From Zygaena filipendulae (taxonomy: Eukaryota; Arthropoda; Insecta; Lepidoptera; Zygaenidae), in contig OU015668.1 of assembly GCA_907165275.2 (NCBI GenBank), positions 7,497,658 through 7,561,657 on the forward strand: a stretch of DNA of 64,000 nucleotides, in the 5' to 3' direction. Within the stretch, counting starts at the first letter, position 1, and each line of letters opens with the position of its first letter. The notes beneath the pieces are model-generated. The model did not search any database, was not told the DNA's origin, and was given only the letters and a program-made list of their open reading frames with translations. The position numbers were made by a program, and so were the translations under genes. Positions 41,701 through 50,700 of this stretch are shown piece by piece.

Positions 41701-44700
41701 CCTTTACGGTATGCTAAAAGAACCTACAGGAAAAAGAAAACTAGTCAACATTCTCTTGGCCTCTCTTTATGAACAGTCAGCATCAAAAGTTGCTAAGCAA
41801 TTTAGGTGTCCACATAGTGCTACACATTCGAAGTGTTCATAGTCATCTGTGCAACGAAAGATTTCTGATTTTGTGAGCACCGAGTGTTTCAATTATAACT
41901 GAGCACACAAATATTATCAAATATAAGATGTGGCAAAATTAGCATATAAGATGTGGCAAAATTAGCTGCAAATATTTACAGGGCTGAAAGTATTCGTTAT
42001 AACAAATAAAATAAGCGAAAAAATAATATTCTAAGTTTCGTAGTTTTTCAAAATATGAGGAAAATAAATTCATTGAGAAAGCATTACCAGATTCTCATGG
42101 TATACAATACATGTAGCTCACTAATATTTGATTGATTTGATTGATTTTGTTTGGTTTTTTTTTATATTGTATATTGTTGGGAGACTCGGCTTGAAAAGCG
42201 GCAACACTACGGGCAGCGCCATGACAGCGGTCGGCGCGTGAGACGGAACTACGGAACTAGTCGCTGTGTGCAAGTCATTCCGTCGCATCGTCGTTCATCG
42301 ATAAGTGTCGTTATATTGAAAGTTTATCATTTTTGTCTGTTTTTATAATTTATTTAGAAATTGGAGAAGTCTTACCTAAAAATATTTTATAAACATGTTT
42401 ATAACGGTGTACATTCAACGCTGTAAATATTTATAACTAATTTTACCACACTTTATATTTCTTAGCAAACAGATTTTTTTTGGGTGTGTGCTATCAGAGT
42501 ACATAGTATGCTTCTATAATATCTGCTGTTGACTGTATAAAATCTTCATAAGTTAGTAAATATTATAGATAACGGAAGGCTAACTTGCCTTGATAAGGGC
42601 GGATAATCCACAAGCGGTTCCAGTGTATCCGATGTTCGACATGACACTACCAACCAAGAGAGGTTTCGTTCGCTTATCGCAAAATATTTTATCTATTGCC
42701 TCCAACTCTGATTTATCGCTCCCAGGAATAGCTAAAACACATATTTTGTTTAAATGCATAACAGCAGTACTTAGGTTAAAAGAGACAATTACTATATAAA
42801 GTCGCTATTGAATTCATAGGTCTGAAAACATGTAAAGTCACTTATCCTAATTTATAAACCTTTTGTAATACCGGAAAATGGATTATCACATCTATTCTAT
42901 CTTTACTTTTTGCTAGTACTTTTTAGTGATACATTCGCAAAGTGATATTTGCTTTTTTGTGATAAAATTTTAAAATGTATCCACCTAAATGGAATCTCAT
43001 TAGGTTCACTCATTTTGACAGAATGAAAAACAAAATGCAAAATAGCTGGAAACAATATTTTGCTATTTTATTTTCTTACCTGCACCAAATCCTTCAACGT
43101 ATTCCACAAGAGAAGGGGAAAGTTCCGCTTCCCTATAGAATTCATTTAAAAAATTGACCGTGCAAGTGACGTCACGACCAGGACCATATTTCTGCCAAAA
43201 CTTTTCTCCAGCTCCAAAACCCGTCTTCACGTGACGTAATGAAGCATAGATTCTGTTGGATAAGTCATCACAATTGATTTACTTAGATTAATTTATTTAT
43301 ACATATACCTACTTTATACCTTTTTACAAGTAAAAACTGTAACGGCCGCACTCAGAGTCGACTTTAATGATTACTTAGTTAAGTATAGATTTGTAAAACA
43401 AAACTGCCGCAATCAGAGACGTCCAGTAAATTAATTTTAATTTGCATTTAATGAGATGTAACTTAATTAGTTAAATGCCAATTAACATTAATTTATTAAA
43501 CGTTTCTGATTGCGGCAGTTTTGTTTTCAAAATCTATACTTAACTAAGTAATCATTAAAGTCGACTCTGAGTGCGGCGGTATGACTTTACCTAGTTAATA
43601 TTAATTAAATTCACTCATTTTGACAGTTAAAGAAAAACAAAATTATGTAAAATAGATGGAAGCAACATTTTATTAATTAATAATAATAATAATAATCCAC
43701 TTCACAACACACAGATCTACTTGATTCCACACTAAAAGCTTGTGTCGTGTGTCGTGGAAACCAAGCAAACGTGGTATATACTATACATATTATTACATAA
43801 TTATATATTATAGTATAGATATATATATACACACCCAGACTGGAAAATGGAACCCTGTGTTCATCACACTAAGTCCACCCCCACCGGGAATTTGTTTATT
43901 TTATTGAAGTTTAACCTTTTTTATTTTACCTTTTAGCATCTTTTCGTTTTTGAAGGTAAATAACATTGACAGCTTCAGATTCGGACTGTCCATCTGCATT
44001 CATGTCATAGCTCTTCGTTTTCCCATCGCGATTCACAGGTATTATTCTTGAAAAAATTAAGCCCAGAAGTTTTAGAAATGCATATAGTACCTACCTAACA
44101 TACGTACGTCCTGAGTAGCGTATACATCAGACATCCCTAAAATGTGTGTTCGCATCACTATTATTCGTCTGCGAGTTATTATTATAAAAAAACTTGTACG
44201 TTTGTAAGTGACTAACCTTTAGATAATCTCTGAAAATACTGAACCGATTCTAAAAATTCCTTCACTCATAAATGAAGCCATAGTATACCGGAAGCAAGTA
44301 GGATATTTTTTATTCTGGAAAGAAGAGTTCTCGTGGGCATAGGTACCGAACTTTACGCGGATGATGTAACAGAAAAGGCTTACCTCTGGAAATTTATATA
44401 TGTTTGTGGGTGCAGTAAAATTTTTGAACAGCCTACAATAGCGGAATCGCATTCACCATGAAACAATGCTTGATAAGCTTTCTCTAACGCCGCGAGAGAG
44501 CTGCAGCAACCACTGTCGATCGAAATGGAGGGACCGTTCACATTCAGCCAGTACGATATACGATTGGCGCACATAGCTCGACTGCATCTGTTGATTAATA
44601 AATGAATGAACAATGAACTCTGTCGTTAATAAACATAAGTGGTACTGGATTACAGAGTCTGCAGTATCTAAAACTGTAAAATTATAAACTAGTATTTATT

Positions 44701-47700
44701 ATTATTGTATTATTATTATAGGTTTCATCTCAAATGAAATATCTTAGAACATATGTTTTTATAGCGGGTGGCGCTAGATTCACCCCTGTAAATATTTTTA
44801 ATTTTGTAAAATTTTCGTTAACTTACGCCTGTATTCCTACTTTGCTTGATTTATCGCTGGCCGTGCACGTGGAACATACTATTGTTTTTTCAGTCTCAGA
44901 GTTGTCCGAGGCGACGAAAACCCCTACACGTTTGCTTGAAAGTTCAGTCGGGTTCACTCCTAAATAAGTAATAATAATTAACTTGAAGATCACACACAAC
45001 TACTTCACACACTGTAAACGTCTTTTGTTTAAATCCAGCAAATGATACAATATAATAACAATACAAATATTCTCTATTGTCACCAAAAACTAAAAATATA
45101 AAATACATGGTGGGAAATACAGGCAACAAAGGGCGACCTTATTGCTTAAAAGCAAAATGATGTATAATATTATACAATGTGTTAATGGATTAACTGAAAA
45201 CCTGATACACCCCATTTAAAAAAATAAACAATAATATGATTAAAATATAATTTATGTCGAAAAAATTTATACTTAAAAGTTATTCAACATTAGTTTGGAG
45301 GTGACCTATCTACAAAATTCCAAACGCTACGCTCGCGCCTACCGGTTCGAATTTTTTTGCTGCGGGCGGCGTACGCGCCTAATATTGCATTAAAAATAAT
45401 TTAGACATGGGCTAATAAAAATGAAAAAATATAACCTATATTAAAACATAGTGCGATCGATTCGCTAGTTGATTCTGAGCAAACTACTTTCTAGTTTTTA
45501 GTTAATTCATTAACACGATGTATAATGTATATTGTATAATGCATACGAGCAAATCCAGTATTTTCTATCTTGTCGCTTACTCTTTATTTGTGGAGCAGCC
45601 TGATGACCACTTACACTAATTGATGAAGATAGTGAGGATATTATTACCTACCTATCAAGTCTGTAGTTAAATGCTTAGTATTCGAAAGATTAGGAAAAAC
45701 CAGCAAAAATGGCTCTAACTCTTTATACATGACTTACGAGTTTAGGGTGACAAGTGCTTACTGACTTAAATAATGTGAATACGAAAATATATAGTTAATT
45801 ATTATTAACTGTTCTCCGTAGTTTCAATTCCGGACTAAAAGTACCCAGTATTGGCGAAGGTACCATAGAAGCCGATTCCCGCCGGCTTCCCTTCAGAAAG
45901 CTTCCCTTCGACTTGGTGATAAAGCGACAAACCTGGACAACAAAAAAACAATATTCCAAATCGGTCTTGTCGAAACCGGTGAAATACGTATTATTGTTGA
46001 GTAGTTCCGATGACCACCTGTGGTCTTCATCATCAGTTCCACTTCTTCAATATTTGCTTTTCGAAAGCAAATGAACATGCATACAATAAAAAAAAACATA
46101 CATACAATCGAACATAGAAGCTCTTCCTTTTTGGAAGTCGGTTAAAAACGCCTAAACTATCAACAAAAGCTCTTCGAAAAAATATTGCTATAAAATAAGC
46201 CGCAGGCGTCATCGCCTTTTTGGCAGTTAAACTTCTACACAATAAACGTCATGACGTCACATTAAGGTCCCTCTACCCGGCAACCAGCTAAAGTATTATG
46301 GTAAGCCGCTGCAAACCGAGTTACTTGATAGAGACAGTAGTAGAAAATGCGTGCGCGTGAGCGAGATGCAGGAGTATCCTAGAAATATCGGTCCTAGAAA
46401 TTCGAAACGAAACGACATTTGGGTTGACTGTTGACAAACAATTTGAATTTATAATGAAAAAATTCAAAATTTATAGGTATCTGAATTTATTATTTAAGTG
46501 CGTAGGTATTTGAATTTATTTCTTGGTATAAAATAGTGATAAGTATTATAGTTGGACTTTGTTTATTTATCTTGTGTGTAGTGATAGTAAAAGCAGTTAG
46601 GTAGGCGTACGTTGTAATTAGGTATTTGCGGTAAATAGATAGTTTAATAAGTTGAAATTACGTATTTAGAGTGAGTACTAAATAGATTTCCGGCTTAGGT
46701 ACCTCTTTCAATATTTCACTCTTTGCCACTGCTACCCAGTAGGTACCCTATGTCTTTCGTCTCTAGTTCGCTTCACCTCACGGACAAGAAGGTAGACTGA
46801 GGGTGTGTGCGTGACGTGCGTTATTCGCCAAGCCAACCCACTCCGAGTGTGTCAGAGGGAGAGGGAGAGAGCGACAGACACTATTTGCCTCTCTCAGCCA
46901 GCGGAGGAGGAGGCCGAGGAGAAGCAGCGGAAGGAAACTGTAGACCAGACAGCGCACGCCGCCAAGCGCGCACTATCCTCCCCGGAAGAGGTTCAAGACT
47001 CGGTGCAGAGAAGAGTGCATCGCGCGTGACAAGCTGTGCGGCTGCGCCTCTGGCCGGCCTTGTGGGCGGCGGACTGGAGACGCAGCCGACGGATGAAGAT
47101 TTGGGACCTCTATATGCTTCAAATTTTGCTATAGGTATCTACTTACTTTTGAAGCTTTGGCATCGCGTCTCTATCGAGTTGATCTATCTAAGTTCTCTAT
47201 TTCAATATAGGAGTCGTGTTATTGACTTGTCGGACGTCATTTTTAGACGCACGATTCCAAATAAAATTTCAATAATTAATTATTATTTCGATCTCAAAAG
47301 TATGTACTAAAATGACATCGAGATGAAATCAAATCGAATTCAAATAAAAATCCGTATCAGACTCAAATCATTTTCAAGAGAGCCCGCAGAGCAAAAAAGA
47401 ATGTTAGGCTAAGGTGCTTCTCGGGCGACTGGGGTGCGCTTTCCTTCGATTCGGTCCTTAACCTTTAACTAGTGACATGATAAATTTGTAACAATAGGGG
47501 ACATGACGTCTCACAAGCTACTACTTTCAAAGTCAATATTTTCATAAAATTGCATTTGGATGTTTCAAAATTATGTTGATATTTTACTATTGGTATGTAA
47601 TAAAATAAATTTGAATAAATTCAATCAGTTTTTCTTATTTATTTAGAAAATAAACGGTAATTAAAAATTGGCTCTAATTGACATGAGATCCTTTTCTTAG

Positions 47701-50700
47701 CATTTTAATAGAGCCTAACCCAGGCTTCCTAAGCGACGGCTGACTTTCTAATTAGTTTTACTTCCGTATTAAACAACCGATGACAGGTCTGCCTTCTTCT
47801 ATGGTTGTTTTAGCACTAAAATTAAAGCTACTAAGACGCGGGGTCGCGGCAAGCGGCAGAAAGTGGTCAATTTAAAAAATTTGCAAAACTTGTGACGCCT
47901 GTGAGACTACACGTCACTAGTTAAAGGTTAACATAACCAAGACTGGTTAGCAAGACCCTAGGTTGGAAGAGAGTTGTACCCCTAACAACATATTATAACT
48001 ATCCAAAATTTCACGATGATCAGTTGAGTAGTTAAGGCGTGAAAGCGCGACAAATGAACAAATAAATAAACAAAGTAACTCACATTCGCTTTTATAATAA
48101 TAGCATTATATCTTCGATGGTATTCAACTACACTCCAGATGATCCTTGTCTTTCTTTTTACTATAAAATACTAATTGCACATGAAAATATGCACACCAAA
48201 AAAAATCTAGTTTTATAGTGTAACGGGGTGGTGCGAGGATGAAGAAGAAGAAAACAAATATATTTTTAGCGTACCGCTGACCGCGTTCACGAGACGCTCA
48301 CTGGGCTCGCTCAGTTCGTAGTAGTTCGCTCAGTGTAGTTGAAACAATTGATAGGAGTACTTCATTCAGCGTGCATACATAATAATATAATAATATATCA
48401 TTGATGTGCACAGAATATTTCCCTTATACTCTTTCAATATTCGTGGCTACCCATTTCCACTTTGCGCCGAGAAAGAAAGAAAAAAGAAAACTACATTTAT
48501 TCCAGCACAACCCTTCCCTTCTCTCAGTCCTAGACAGGGGCGTAGCTACGGCCGTATCAGTTTCTTAAAAGTTTATTTCAATAATCTAACCTGCATCGAA
48601 TAGAGCTTGGTAAGACTGCTCGAGCAGCAACCGCATCATAGGATCGAAAAAGTTCGCCAATCTGCTATGAATCATAAAAGGCTCTGCATCAAACAGATCT
48701 ATATCGGGGATCTTCCCTGCGTACTCCGACAGCTCTGGGTGTTCGTAATTCCATCGAGGATTTTCTTTGGTCACCATGTTTACCTGGGCAGTTAAAAGGA
48801 GAAGTTGAAATTTAAAAGCAGGCGTTAATAAAAATTTGTTCATGACTCTAAAAGTTTGAGAAAGCTTTCGACAAGTCTATATTAAAATTAATTGACAACT
48901 CTTCAAGTTACACTGTAAAAAAAACATCTTGTAAAAAATTAGTCTCTTCAAATCTTACTTGCACACTATGGAGGGTAGAAGTAAGGAGAACCGTCTCGCA
49001 GTGGCGAAGGTACCATACAAGCCGATTCCTACCGGCTTCCTTTCAGAAGTTGGGAACACAACCACTCTCTCTACCATAATTTAGAAATGGCACAATCAGT
49101 AATTTTTGTAGTAAGTATTTCAGTAGATTCTACAGAAAATTATCTCTACTGAGTAGAAAACATTACAAAACGCCTAAACTATCAACAAAATTTGCTCTTC
49201 AACAACAAATTGTTATAAAATAAGCTGCTGGCGCGATCGGCTTTTTGGCAATTAAACTTCCATACAAAACAATGCCGTGACGTCACATCAAGCCGCTGCA
49301 AATCGAGTTACTCCCTCCATCTCGCTCACGCGCACGCATTTTCTATTACTGTCTCAACAAATATCCTTATTGGTCCTAGAAATTCGAAATAAAGCGGACA
49401 TTCTGAGCTGACTGTTGACAGACAACTAGAGTTTATGACGAAAAAATTGAAAATTTGACTTTGTTAGTTAGTGTCACGTATTAGAATTTATTTCTTGGTA
49501 TTAAATAGTGATTAGTATTAAAGTAAGTTTTTTTTTTGTTGAGTGTAGTGATAGTGAAAGCAGTTACGCAGACGTACGCTGAAATTAGGTTTTTGCGGTA
49601 AGTAGATAGTTCAATAAGTGGAAATTACGTATTTATAGTAGGTACCAAATAGATTTCCGGCTTGCCTCTCTCAATATTTCAACCTTCGCCACTCTCTCGG
49701 GATTAGTTGAAAAAAGTGTCCAGCGGTAAACAGTAAATTATAGTTCGAACACTCACCAAAATGGCGCTAGTGTAGGAAGTGGATATGATATGAAATTAGC
49801 AGTTATAAACAGAGTGAAGTGTGCTGAGTGGGAAAATTTAATAAAAAATGCGCTGTAACAAACCGGAAATTCTTCTTTCCTTTTTTAATTTAGTATCCTA
49901 CTCTAATAGTTTGTGGCGCTCTTTTAAAAATTCTTCCACTTGTTACTATGGCGCCACCTTAATTTGCTGCCTTTCAACGGACACTTTTTAATACACTGAG
50001 ATGGTCCTCCTTACCTACCTACCATACTGCACACTAATAGGAAAAGACATTAAAATAGATAGACCGACAGCAAAAACTTTTACTATGCAATCCACGTCAA
50101 CTAATTTTTGCAGGAGGAATGATCAAAATAAATCAAAATAAAAAAAACTAAATAAAATAAATCTTCTTCTTCTTCTTCTTGCGGCTCAATCAAATACCAA
50201 TCACCACAAAGTACATTTTAAATAGCCAATCACATCGCTTTCCGTCAAGTGGTATCTAGTCCTACTAGTGCTGTAACGATATCAATACAATTATTTATCG
50301 ATGAAATTTGTCAAGATTTAATTTATAATTAAATCTCATCCACCGTTGTCTATGCAAACCAAACTGGAGTAAGTTTCCTAGAGAACGTCGAGTGTCACCG
50401 TATCGTCAAATAGCGGTGAAGCGGTGCCATCAGTTGCATGATGGCCGTCATAGTGGTGATAAATAGTCATGCGATGTTTTGAGCAATTCATTTTTTTTTA
50501 AATCATGAAGCATTAGATATACAATATAACGGCCGCACGTAGAGTCGACTTTAATGATTACTTAGTTAAGTATAGATTTTTAAAACAAAACTGCCGCAAT
50601 CAGAGACGTTCAGTAAATTAATGTTAATTGGCATTTAAACATTAATTTATTAAAATTGTCTGGTTGCGGCAGTTTTGTATTAAAAATCTATACTTAACTA

